Shown: positions 1-10,329 of the stretch, piece by piece
How positions within the stretch are numbered: the stretch's first letter is position 1
Layout: each line of letters starts with the position of its first letter
Assembly (NCBI GenBank): GCA_905250025.1
Contig: CAJNOJ010000144.1
Span: 151,573 to 215,572 of the forward strand
Direction: 5' to 3'
DNA from: Adineta ricciae
Taxonomy: Eukaryota > Rotifera > Eurotatoria > Adinetida > Adinetidae
Length of the DNA: 64,000 bases
Made by a program: the position numbers and the translations under genes
The notes under the pieces: model-generated
What the model saw: the letters and a program-made list of their open reading frames with translations, nothing else
Told to the model about the DNA's origin: nothing
Databases searched by the model: none

Positions 1-1109
1 TCGAACGTCTTTTACTTCAATAATTGCGAATGTGATGTTTGAATTTTATTGGACTAATTAGTTGAATATTTGTATGCAACATTCGATTTTGACACTAATG
101 TTGATATTACACATGTTGCGTTCGTAGGACAAACTATTCGTTTGATCGATAATTGTCAAACTTTATATTGATGGAATATTCAATTCATGAGGTAATATGA
201 ATTCTGTATCTGCTTATAACAAAACGAACTATGATTTAATTTATTTAATAATTTGATAATTATTTTTGCAATTCTGGGAATGACACTTTATAATTTTCTT
301 CAAAATGAAGTATATCCTATGATACTAGTTGTCAACTTCTGTTCAACTGTATTAGTATTTCAAGGCACTTTGCTTCAGGAGTCTGTTTTTTCAATTTATG
401 CACAAATTTGAGAAAACTACTTGTGTTACTCTTTACACCAAATAAAGATAATATGAGCCTGTTGATTATGTATTTTACTTGAAAATACAATTATCAGTTA
501 ACATTTCATTTCATTTTAATCACTACACTTACGCATTCATGATTTTATAACGTATGCAAATCTCTAACTATGTATAAAAATAAAAATGAACATCTGCATT
601 GAATAGTATTTAACTCGTTATTTTTAGTTGAAGAAAAACGTTGTACATTAAAGATTTATTTTATTAAGTGCTAATAAGCTATTTAATGGCTATATTTCAA
701 ATAAATCTCTATTTTACGGGTAAAGCTAATGAAAATACTGCTGACAATACTTTATAACGCGATTGTTTGTTTGTATGTATCATTATCCAATAATGATACA
801 TGTTTTCAATTGCAACTCATCGCATGAATTTTCCTTCTTTCACATTTGATGAACTTGCAAAGGACAGAATCACTAGTGAACAAATATATATTTGATCTGC
901 ACCCATTGACTTCATCGAACAATATAAATGATATTTAAATGAATGTCTTATATCAAATGAAACTTTTCAACAATCGTACCTATCTACGATTTGTATTATT
1001 TAGTCAATATTAATTGGATTACAATATTTTATTCAAATAATCCTAATACACCAACAAATTTTAAATGTAATCGTATCGTTTTGAAAATCTTTGTTTATAT
1101 TGGAGTAAA
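1..1109. other. AT-rich stretch without recognised gene
   Basis: No open frame of note, repeat or RNA gene was recognised here. The sequence is AT-rich and reads as intergenic. The coding-like signal starts only near 1110. Confidence 0.5.
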
Positions 1110-1775
1110 CTATGGGATGGACATATAAATTGTTTTAATAATACAATTGACGAAGAATATCGATGTTATAGTGGACAATGTATTGGTAAACCATTAAAAC
1201 ATTTTCTGATTGTTTAGATAATGCAGATGAATTTATTCTTATTCGAAACAACCATCTCTAATCTATGAAGATATAGCAAATTTGAAGAAAAATTTTACAA
1301 GTTCATGTTCAAGATTATTATTACAAAAATAAATCCTTGAATAAATGATAATTGTTCGTAAATAAAATTCGTTGAATAATTCATGTAGTAAATACAATCA
1401 ATGTCTGAACAATGTTTTATATTTCATCGATTCCACTACGATTTGGTAATGTTTATTTTGCATTTGTAAAAAAAACTTATTCAATTGGAATATGTAAATT
1501 CAAGTTTTTTCCATATTATAGAAATTCTCTTTTTGATGAATGTCTTCTTTCGATGACAAGTATACCAATTAGTTGGCCTATTGATTATAGACGATGGTCA
1601 GTTCGTTTTCTAGAAGAACCGTATGATTATTTACATAAATATATTTCAAGATTTCGATTTCGGTTTTTATCACTGTAAATATTTCATCAAGATTTATCTC
1701 AATATCTGATTGTCCTTATGAAGATGATGAAAATCTTGATATTATTTTACCGGATAATGACCAAAGAAATTAAAA
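1110..1775 (+). pseudogene. Relic of an LDLa-type 7TM receptor ectodomain
   Basis: Several frames together recover pieces of the same receptor family that is intact at 33.5-37 kb. Near 1125-1240 an LDL-receptor class A module reads CYSGQCIG and, after a frame change, SDCLDNADE. Near 1285-1310 the peptide KNFTSSCSRLLLQ matches the KFTSSCLLSRDTLL segment of the other gene. The stretch from 1412 reads SIPLRFGNVYFAFVKK, matching its VPAKPIAFGHIYVVYDK. Near 1690-1730 ISISDCPYEDDE is the end of another LDLa module. Stops and frameshifts separate the pieces and no 7TM part follows, so this is a decayed, truncated copy. Seen: ordered similarity to the intact gene. Inferred: loss of function. Confidence 0.72.
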
Positions 1776-1800
1776 TAATTGCTCAAAGTCTAGCAAATAC

Positions 1801-1824
1801 ATATATATATATATATATATATAT
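1801..1824. repeat. (AT)n microsatellite
   Basis: Twelve uninterrupted AT units. A similar TA tract lies at about 49028-49046 inside an intron of the membrane-protein gene. Confidence 0.95.
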
Positions 1825-1826
1825 TG

Positions 1827-1851
1827 TTCCCTCGACTGTAAGGAGGGTCAT
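1827..1851. repeat. 25-bp CCCTC..GAGGG repeat, copy 1
   Basis: A 25-bp block beginning TTCCCTCGACTG and ending AGGAGGGTCAT recurs with one mismatch at 42329-42353. CCCTC and GAGGG can pair around a 9-nt loop. The flanks of the two copies do not match, so only this short block is shared. Confidence 0.7.
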
Positions 1852-2452
1852 GTCAAAGAGTGATTAAAATCTTTAATGAATTATTTAATAGATAGAAAAC
1901 GATACTCTTAATCGTTACAAATAACAACATATTCGATTTCATAGCTAAAATTATCATGAAAGTAATACTAGACTGTCCTCTGCAGAAAATGCGGAAATTA
2001 ATGAAAATTCATAGTGCTCGGCCGAGTCGATCTCGAGCAATTCAATAATTTAACGTCGCTCTCAATAAATGTGGCGTCATCTTGCCAGTGTAAATGTGGT
2101 ATTTTGAATACTGTATAACCTCACCCGGTTTCCATACCTACATTCATACTCTCATATGACATATTCTCAAAATGAAATTTTGTGCACTGCTACTAAAAAG
2201 AGAGGTAAAAATGAGCATTTTCACTATTTTAAAAGGTCGAGTATGTTTATCATACGCAAAGAACGATTCATGCCGTACTTAAACGTTCGAAGATTATTTT
2301 GCATCGTCATGCGCTTTATTTTTTGTCTTGTCAAGATTACATAAATTTTTCTCTTCTTTTCCTTTTCTTCTCACCGTAGTGCATGTGTATCGTGTAAAAA
2401 CGTGTTGCATTTAAAAGGATCAGTGTTGTATTCTACGTAAGATTTACAAATA
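1852..2452. other. Gene-free stretch upstream of the cyclotransferase-like gene
   Basis: About 600 bases with no supported gene. A short open frame at 2156-2344 has no recognisable content. The 5' UTR and promoter of the next gene must lie here, but no TATA box clearly stands out. Confidence 0.45.
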
Positions 2453-3478
2453 ATGGCAAACTCTTTACGTCGTTTAAATTCTTCATTAAGTGATCAGAAT
2501 TTTAAGCTATCTTTGGATATTGTTCGCTCTAAATTGATTCCACTTGATCAATCATCGATTGATGCAATCCTTACATACGACAATTCTCAACAACCTACTA
2601 TCGTTCTTCCTGACGGTCGAACATTTTTCTGGTACCTCGCTATAGGAAGTATGAATAATCCGATCTCATTGTATCTTCGAAATCTCACTCCAATTCTCTC
2701 TTATCCGGCAAGGTGTCTTAATCATCGTGTTGTTTTTCGAGGGCCTGGTGGCATGGCTGATTTAGAACCGTGTCATGAAGCAGAATTTGATGGAGTTGTC
2801 CATTTGCTTTCGGAAGAACAAATGGATCGTTTGGATAAGATGGAAATGAGCTATCAACGAATCATAGTTCCGATTATCGACTATCAAAATCAAACTCATG
2901 CTGTCTATGCATATCAAATGACATTAACCAACGTGCCAGATAATTTGCCAAGTGAACGTTATCTCGATATTATTGTGAAAGGATGTGAACATTATGGTGT
3001 TCGCTCAGAATATATCAATCGGCTACGACAGGAGCAACCAGTAGTTCCTCGAAAAGAACCTCACATGTATCAATCTATTACGGATGTACCATCTGATGTA
3101 TTTTATACACTTGATGAACTTGCAAAACATAACGGAGCTGATCCTAAATATCCATTGAGGATTTGTATTAATGGTAAAATTCTAGAACATATTGGACTAC
3201 CACCTAGTGATGATCCTGATTATGAAACACAAAAACGTTTCCACGCCATTATCCAGTCACGATTTGTGGGACGTGAAGCTGATTTTGAAATAGCCAAAGG
3301 CTTATATGAACCTTTGCACAAGTTACCATTAAGTGAAGAAGATTTATCCGATGAACATCGAGCAATGCTTGAAGATAATTGTTTATCAATGTTGTCTCGA
3401 AGTGGTCAAAGCAATATCTACTGGAAACCCGTTGGACGATTGCATCGATCGAACAACAATACAAACTCGTCCTCGTAG
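2453..3478 (+). CDS. Gamma-glutamylcyclotransferase-like protein
   Basis: Uninterrupted 341-aa frame. Residues 61-67 read YLAIGSM, the substrate-binding loop of the GGCT/AIG2 fold (family consensus YFAYGSN). About 50 residues later comes EFDGVV, whose glutamate (E111) aligns with the catalytic Glu of cyclotransferases (E-x-x-GVV). The family releases 5-oxoproline from gamma-glutamyl peptides in the cytosol. The fold occupies roughly residues 55-185. The remaining about 150 residues are a C-terminal extension without recognised domain, making the protein longer than the usual 150-190 aa cyclotransferase. The ATG at 2453 is the first in frame. A weak minus-strand frame begins beyond the stop. 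Family assignment is fairly secure; the substrate is not. Confidence 0.82.
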   Translation: MANSLRRLNSSLSDQNFKLSLDIVRSKLIPLDQSSIDAILTYDNSQQPTIVLPDGRTFFWYLAIGSMNNPISLYLRNLTPILSYPARCLNHRVVFRGPGGMADLEPCHEAEFDGVVHLLSEEQMDRLDKMEMSYQRIIVPIIDYQNQTHAVYAYQMTLTNVPDNLPSERYLDIIVKGCEHYGVRSEYINRLRQEQPVVPRKEPHMYQSITDVPSDVFYTLDELAKHNGADPKYPLRICINGKILEHIGLPPSDDPDYETQKRFHAIIQSRFVGREADFEIAKGLYEPLHKLPLSEEDLSDEHRAMLEDNCLSMLSRSGQSNIYWKPVGRLHRSNNNTNSSS

Positions 3479-3715
3479 CTCCATAAGAAAATGATTTTGT
3501 TCCTAAAATGAACCTAAATGAAAAAGCTTCAAAGCGATGTTTCTCATTTAGAGGTAATTTAAGTGCGAATCGTTTCTCTACTTCTTTTTGTTTTTTGGGA
3601 AAAACCTCTATTTCATAAAGAAGTATTTGTATGAATTTAGGTTCAGTTTTGATAAGTTTTATATAATCACTCTCATCTTCACAACATTTCAGTGATCTTG
3701 AGTTTTCTACCAATA

Positions 3716-4250
3716 TCAATGTGTTGATTTATAAACTACATCAACACAACGTGTTAAGCATTGAAATAACTCAGCGAGACTAAGTTGTCTAGTGACAGGA
3801 TCAAATGCAAAGAAGAAGAACAAAAATATGTATGCTATACATAATACACGAGTTTTATTTCTTAAAAATTCATTCTCAATTGCTTGTAATACTTTCATCA
3901 AAGTATCAAATCCAATTTCTTTCGTTCTATTGCGGCGAATCACATCAATCATAAGTGTCGCACACTCTTTCAGATGAACATTACATTTATGTAAATCAAT
4001 TTGTGTTTGTATTCGAAGATAATATCTATATAACTATATAGAATCAAAAGACGAGTTGACATTGTTTGGGATTACAAACATAAGAAGAATACTGATATGG
4101 ACCTAAATCATATCCGAAGAACAAAGCTTGAGAAGTAAGTGAATTTAAAAACTCTGATGTTACACATAATCGTTCATGTATTCTTAAAACTTCGATAACA
4201 ATACCAGTTGGTTTATTTTTTATCGATAAGAATTCATTGGATAGCATCAT
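3716..4250 (-). pseudogene. Unassigned minus-strand coding-like fragment
   Basis: Two frames, 4250-4044 and 3952-3716, can be joined through a plausible short intron (donor after SSY near 4082, acceptor CTATATAG near 4035). The joined product would be roughly 160 aa. The second part has a helical segment followed by one hydrophobic stretch (LCIAYIFLFFFFAF) that could be a membrane helix, then ends at a stop. No family was recognised. The 5' end stops right at the edge of a repeat element (4258), so the gene may be truncated by it. It could also be chance open frame in AT-rich DNA. Confidence 0.3.
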
Positions 4251-4257
4251 ATATGTA

Positions 4258-4916
4258 AAACTCGAAACTTGAATTCGAGTATTCGACTATTGAAGTATTA
4301 TACCTGAATATTTAACCCTTTCGGAACGGGTGGTACGCCATATATACCACTTGTGATAAATTGATCAAAAATCTTAAACACATAGTTTTTCATCTTCAAC
4401 GGCAGCCGATGATGAGCTAGTTGCTCAGATGGGTCAGCCTTACATATCTTATGTAACTCCAGAAGGTTCAGAAGAAAGATCGAAATTCAAAGTCGATCGA
4501 TGTGCACTAGTTTCACATTTCGTAGTTCTATTCTGAAAAAATAATCCCGTCACAAAAGGGTTAAATACTTGAACTTTTCAACTATTCGAGCATTCTTGAG
4601 GGTGTGGGTGAGGGTGCGGGGCAGGATGTTGAGGGGGTACCGTGTAAGTAGCGGTAAGTTACGTGGTATTTGAGGGAAAGCAAAGGTGAAAACATTAAAC
4701 AGAGCTATCTGGCACATTTACATGGAAAGTTGGGTTAGTGTTAAATAGAATAAAAGAAGGTTTTGTGACAGAAACCCTAATGTCCGATGGATAGGGATGC
4801 TGCATTTCGCTGTGTTCTTCGTCCATATATACGTATGTGTAGAGAAAAACGTTTCTCTGCTCGCTGTGCCTTTACTGCTTGTAATAGTTGAGTACTTGAA
4901 TTCAAGTTTCGAGTTT
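4258..4916. mobile_element. Foldback-type element with ~35-bp inverted ends
   Basis: The left end (from 4260) begins ACTCGAAACTTGAATTC and the right end (to 4914) is its reverse complement with few mismatches over about 35 bp. The interior holds a second inserted element (4312-4564) and a G-rich TTGAGGGTGTGGGTGAGGG tract near 4597-4620. Related ACTCGAATTC words next to a similar G-rich tract occur at 40771-40900 and 58741-58870. No coding capacity. A target-site duplication is not obvious. Confidence 0.55.
4312..4564. mobile_element. piggyBac-like MITE with TTAA ends
   Basis: A 253-bp insert bounded by TTAA on both sides. The left terminus TTAACCCTTTCGGAACGGG and the reverse complement of the right terminus TTAACCCTTTTGTGACGGG match at 16 of 19 positions. 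TTAA target duplication followed by CCC is the signature of piggyBac superfamily elements. No transposase frame is present, so it is non-autonomous. It sits inside the foldback element 4258-4916 and therefore is the younger insertion. Confidence 0.75.
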
Positions 4917-5347
4917 GACACTACTGGTCATTAGATAACACTTCTTTATGTTATCTTTATTTGATAAATTTTATTCTTCATGCTGCATTTATTCTATGAT
5001 AAACAAGATCATTGATGGATGAGAATATTTCCTATTTCGTAATGTTAAACATTGTGTAGTAGGACGATTGTTGTTATCAGAAGTGTGAAGGATTAAATAA
5101 GTATATTTACAAGCTGTGCTCATTTTCATTCTATTTTTATTTATTGTATTATGATTACCGCTTTCTCTCTGTATTATTAGGTACCCTATTTACGATGACG
5201 TTACGATATTATTTCGTTCTTCATGTTCTCGCGATCGTACTTTCGTCTTATACATGCCGTTTTTTGCTTTCCTTTTATACCGCTACGCATACACGTTGTA
5301 GTAAGAAAACGTTCTTTACTTTTCCACCTAGTATTCTGAGTAGCAGC
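4917..5347. other. Gene-free stretch / 5' region of the NmrA-like gene
   Basis: No gene was recognised. The frame of the downstream gene stays open upstream to 5144 with a hydrophobic N-terminal extension. This could be translated as a membrane or targeting leader, but it more likely is 5' UTR. Confidence 0.4.
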
Positions 5348-6317
5348 ATGTCATCAAACAAGGAACGCATATTTGTTGTTGGAGCAACTGGAAGTATTGG
5401 CATTGGTATTATTCGTGGTCTGATCAAAAAAGAAATTCAAACAACAGCTTACGTACGAAATGAACAAAAAGCAAAAAGTCTCTTCGAAGATGAACTAAAA
5501 ACTGGTTATCTTACGCTCATTGTTGGAACTTACGAAACAATTGATGTATTCTCAGAAGCAATTCAAAAACATACCCGTCTGTTTCTTCTTGTTACTGCTA
5601 TCGACAAACCAACATTACAAAGTAAAATCAAAGGAACATTTGGCAAGATTGCTTTTGAAGAAGGTGTTCGTCAAATTGTTAATCTTTCTTCCTTGTTCGT
5701 AACTGAAAATGGCAAAAAAGGTATTATTGCATATGCACAGATGATCGCCGAAGAAAAACTCTGGACACTTGCCGAAGAAAATCCTGAAGAACGTTCACTA
5801 GTTGTACTTCGTCCTGGAACATTTATGAGCAATCATTTGATGGGTGATGTACATCACATCAAACATTCAAACAAATTTGTTTCGTGTGGATCACCTTCAA
5901 CACCATTAGTCTGGATTGACACTGACGGTAAGTAAAGTCATCGAAGTAATAGTCAATAGTGTTTTTTTTCTGTTAATAGATATCTCCGACTGTGCTGTAG
6001 TTATTCTAACTGAGCCGGTCGAAAAACACGATCGCATTGTCTATGAAATGGGTGCTGAAGTTTTAACCAACGAGGAACGAGCAGCTATATTCAGCAAAGT
6101 GCTCGAACGACCTATCGTGTATGAACAACAATCGCTTGAGGATTTTTTCAAAATTCAATCTAAGTTTGGTTTGCCTCACGCTTTCATATATGACCGTGCA
6201 ACGTATTCTATGGGTGGTATGAGAAAAACTACTACTCCACAATTAGCTTATGTACTCGGTCGACCTTTAGGTACACTGGAAACATGGATAAAAAAGAATG
6301 CTCAAGCATTCACATAA
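5348..6317 (+). CDS. NmrA-like NAD(P)-binding protein (2 exons)
   Basis: Exons 5348-5927 and 5980-6317, with a 52-nt intron (GTAAGT donor, T-run, TTAATAG acceptor). Joining in phase gives 305 aa. The N-terminus RIFVVGATGSIGIGIIRGL is a Rossmann nucleotide-binding loop (GxTGxxG) followed by a helix. The rest fits the NmrA/atypical SDR fold (VVLRPGTFMSNHL, later EVLTNEERAAIFSKVLERPI). Such proteins are NAD(P)H-sensing regulators or NADPH-dependent reductases in the cytosol; the substrate cannot be told. ATG 5348 is chosen because it directly precedes the Rossmann strand. An in-frame ATG at 5144 would add 68 mostly hydrophobic residues. A polyadenylation signal AATAAA lies near 6371. Confidence 0.85.
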
Positions 6318-7764
6318 ATAGAGTTGACAATCGTATATTGCTTGATAATTGTTTTTTTCATTCTCATCAAAATAAATTTTGATCGATAACATGAATATCA
6401 TCGATAAAATAATGTGTTGTTAATGAATAATTATTAAAGATTGAACTTTCTATAGGTGTATTCTCTATCATTTAAAAATTCAAAGCAGATATCTCGAGTC
6501 TTAAAATTATTTTATATCTTCACATAACAATAGTCTATTCTTTCAATATGAGTATGGATAATTGGTTATTCATATAGTTAATATGAATCCTTTATACGGA
6601 TAAATGTACGAAAAACGTTTGTTTACCAATAATAGAAGCTACAGAAGTTTGCTTTGTTTCTGCCAAAAGCTATTGAAAAATTCACTCATTTCCTTTTGAA
6701 ATCGATAGTATAGTCATTTTTGAATTTCCAAGATGGTTTAAAAGAACTGGAATATTTCAAAGCCATTTAAATGAGAAATCATTGTTCGTGAAAAAAATAT
6801 CTTTGATTCAGATATAGTTTTATGAAAAAGAAGTCCATTTGAACTATATTTTACAATGTATAGATCATGTTCATTCTATCAGTTGCTCTCACAATCTCCT
6901 ATGAGTGATGAATGATTGAGAAGAGTGATCAAGTATAGATTGATCCGATTTGTTCTGTCCACTTACTTAACTGTTTTTTTTATTATGATTTTGCATTCTT
7001 TTAAGTTTATGTTTTATCAAATTTATTCACACGACTATATTTTTTATTTTTCTTCGTTGGAAACCTTGAGAAACACGGGACTTTAGAATCAAGTCTAAAT
7101 ATCTTTCATAAGTTACCTTAGTTTAATATTTCTTATTGAAAGGAGCATTTTTGATTCTCAAGGATGAATCAGAAAACAACACGATTTTGTTTCTTATTAA
7201 CATTTGTCATATCTGTTGCCGTTCGCTATCAATTGCTTCTGTAAACAATTCCAAATGAGTTTCTAATATTTTGATTTGCGTATGTCATTTGAAAAGGAAG
7301 CTTTCAGTTCGATAATCTTGAGGGTGAGGTACTTTACTAAATTATTCAATTTAGTATTTTTCATCTTTATTGAGAATTACATCCCATTTTTCTCTTGTCT
7401 TGTCTTTAATATTGTAGAAAAATGAGTTTTAATACAGATCACTGAAGAATTTCAGCATAAGTGTTTGACGAACATCATCTGATGGTTCGAATGAATATTC
7501 TCTTCGGTTAGAATAAAGGATTGGAATAAAGAATAATTATTAAATGTGGTGTGATAATAATAACGTACACCATTCAAGAAGTAATGAAAGAAATGTTTGT
7601 ACTATATGAGTAGTGACATGTGCTTCTTTTTCTTTCTTTTCATCATGACTACATACTTCAGCAATTTTGTCTAAATGTTTTTTTTTCGCAGGCACACAGG
7701 TGTTTGTTATTCGTTGTATTCATGACAGTATTCAGAAAGCACACCACGTGAGCAGAGAAAGGTA
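6318..7764. other. 1.4-kb intergenic stretch
   Basis: No coding frame or element with clear ends was recognised. One short CTTGAGGGTGAGG word lies near 7318, a member of the dispersed G-rich repeat family described elsewhere. The final part must carry the nuclear-receptor promoter. Confidence 0.45.
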
Positions 7765-9342
7765 ATGACTACTGATCAAACTAAAATTATTATTGTTACC
7801 GCAAATCAAAGCTTAATTGAACAAATTTGCTCTAACAACATCGCAAATACACAAGTTCTCGATGTGACAAATAACGAACAAAATTGTTCGGCAATCAACG
7901 GTGATAATATCATTAGCAATTTGGCTTTTCTTGCTCAACTATCTGATGGTGTTCGTATATAATTTTAATCCGACAGTCAATGAAATGGTAATTCTAGTTT
8001 TTTTTCAGAGTTCAAAGAATGAAAGGATTTATAAACGTGCACTTGATTCAACTGATCGTAGTGGAGAAAAACCAGCGAAAGTTTCGAAGAAGCCAATGAT
8101 TTGTGCTATATGTGGTGGTCGTGCTATTGGTTACAACTATAACGTATCATCGTGTTCGTCATGCAAAGCCTTTTTCCGTCGCCATGTTAATCAAAGTTTG
8201 GTTAGTTTGCTGTTTTTTCAATTTACCATCGCTAAGAATCTGTTGATAGGACGAAATGCAATGTTTATTAGGTCAGAATCAATGTTCATTATCTCACGAA
8301 ACACGACGACGAAAATGTCAAAAATGTCGACTGCATCGTTGTTTTGAAGCGGGAATGAAGAAAGAGTTTATGTTTAGTGAAGAAGAGAAGGAACGACGGA
8401 GAAAACATTGTGAAGAGAAAAGAAATGCATCACTGATCTCCAATGTCGAATCTGTTCCAGAAGTATTGTTGTGAAACAAACAATGAGAATGTGAAACTAT
8501 ATTATTTATTTTATTCTTCTTAGATCAGTTTGAATGGAAATGAACAATTCGTTGAGACCGAAAACGATATTAATTGGAATGGAATAGAAGATATTTCGTG
8601 GGAAATCTTATCCATCGAAGATTGGCTTATTGTTGAAAGTGTCCGCCGTTCATTCTTAACAACTTTTGAAACCGAAGATATTCCATCGCTTAACTTTGAT
8701 GTAGCAGATACTAGTTCTGCTCTTATGGAACTATCTCAATTCTCCCATTCAATCACTCTACGTTTCATTAGTTTCATTCGCGAAATTAACGAATTTCACA
8801 ATCTTCATATTGATGATCGTTTCAGTTTGGTTAAATATAACATTCATCTATTGTCTATGATATGGAAATGTTTTTATTACAAACCAATTGACACTCGTTG
8901 TTCGAATGAACACTTTATCAAACTTCGACGATTTTTCGCGTTATGCGGTGTGTCAGAAGATATTCAACGTACCTTGAATAATTTAGTACTATCACTTGTC
9001 GAATTAACTAAACAAGATTCAGCAACATTATCTCTTCTAACGATGATACTAATATTTTCACATGGTATCTCTATGAATGACGATGAATCACCATTAAAAG
9101 ATTCAGCAGCAGTTTACCGAGCACAACTTCACTATACAGATTTATTTGAGAAGCATTTAAATAGCAAATACGACGAGCTACAGGTTATTCAACAGCTTAC
9201 CCTATTGCTAACCTTGATCTTACGAATGCAGTCAATATGTAAACAATTACGAGAGCTTTATCAGGCTCAATATCTATCCTATAACCTTGTCGACAAAGTG
9301 ATACCATTGTTGCAGACTACTCTAGACATCTCTTCAACATAA
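7765..9342 (+). CDS. Nuclear hormone receptor (4 exons)
   Basis: Exons 7765-7950, 8009-8200, 8250-8462 and 8524-9342; all introns (58, 49 and 61 nt) are phase 0, and the product is 469 aa. The DNA-binding domain starts at residue 94: first zinc finger CAIC..CSSC, then the P-box region CSSCKAFFRR. The second finger is CLLGQNQC..CQKC, followed by RLHRCFEAGM. Cys spacing in finger 2 is x6 and x10, against the canonical x5 and x9. After a charged hinge (EEEKERRRKHCEEKR) a divergent ligand-binding domain fills the C-terminal ~240 residues. The protein would act as a ligand-regulated transcription factor in the nucleus. The subfamily cannot be assigned by eye. The intron inside the DBD is supported by restoration of the finger when it is removed. 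The start codon is the first of exon 1; the N-terminal 90 residues have no recognised motif. Confidence 0.9.
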
Positions 9343-10329
9343 TACATTCATTCGGTAAACTAAAAACGGAAATTTTACCTTGATAAAGAGTGAGAATTGG
9401 ATGTGAAGCTTCATCTGGACTCACATGATCAGAATGCTTTCTTTTCGTAGATTATATCATTATATAATATAAAGATAAGATCCGTCTTTTTTGTACAACA
9501 TCCAAAAAAGAAAAATATCATTTGATACCTTCTGTAAAAACTTGCGTTATACATGATCATATTTTCACCATAAACAGATTGGAAAAAGATGGATAGATGA
9601 CAGTTTTATAACCTTTAGAAAAAATAAAGAAAAAATCTATCTTGAGGGTGAGGTTGTGAATTGCAAAGATATGCACGTCAACATCGATACTCATGCTCAC
9701 ATCTAATACAATCCGATGTTGATGGATAGAGTAAAAATATTCACATTTTCACCTTCAAGATGGATTAGAAACCATTTTATCCAGATTACTATTGAAGCAT
9801 ATCTAAGACTACACTCTTACATCTTTCATCGTACAAGTGATCGCCTTCATTTGTTTTTTGTTGTAATTACACAGTTTTTTTACATTTAATTTCGTTGTCA
9901 CTCTTTTTAAGATTAAAAAAATTGCTAAGAAAATGTATATCTGATATTTCGCGCCAATATTTCGAAGGTGTGGGTGGGAAGATGACACTTACACTTTCAA
10001 AATTAAAGGATAAGTGCTATTTCCTCCGTTATTTCTTTATTCTTTATTCCCCGAAAATCTTGAGAGTATCGATGCCTATTTATGATCTCATTCTCTATAA
10101 AGCACTGCGAATTGTGTATTACAGAGAGATTTCTTCTTGAAAAATTTTTGTCCTTTTCTTATCTTAGCATCCATTTGTAAAGAAAAAAAGAAAATTTTCG
10201 CTTACACAGAAACAAACCGTTAGAAATGAAGAAAAAAATGCCAACAGGTTAAGTGTTTTTATTCTCTGAAATACAAGAGTTATTTATTTGCAGCGTTTCG
10301 TAAAATAAATCTCTATCTTTAAAAACAAG
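9343..10329. other. Intergenic stretch with G-rich repeat words
   Basis: No gene supported. CTTGAGGGTGAGG occurs at 9641 and GGTGTGGGTGGG at about 9967. An open frame at 9895-10140 has no recognisable content and overlaps the second repeat word. Confidence 0.45.

Noticed and set aside
3249-3719. 156-aa minus-strand frame
   Set aside because: Half of it is antisense to the cyclotransferase-like gene, and no motif is visible.
5144-5347. N-terminal 68-codon extension of the NmrA-like protein
   Set aside because: The Rossmann fold normally starts within the first ten residues, and the extension has no conserved content, so the downstream ATG was preferred, though a membrane leader is not excluded.
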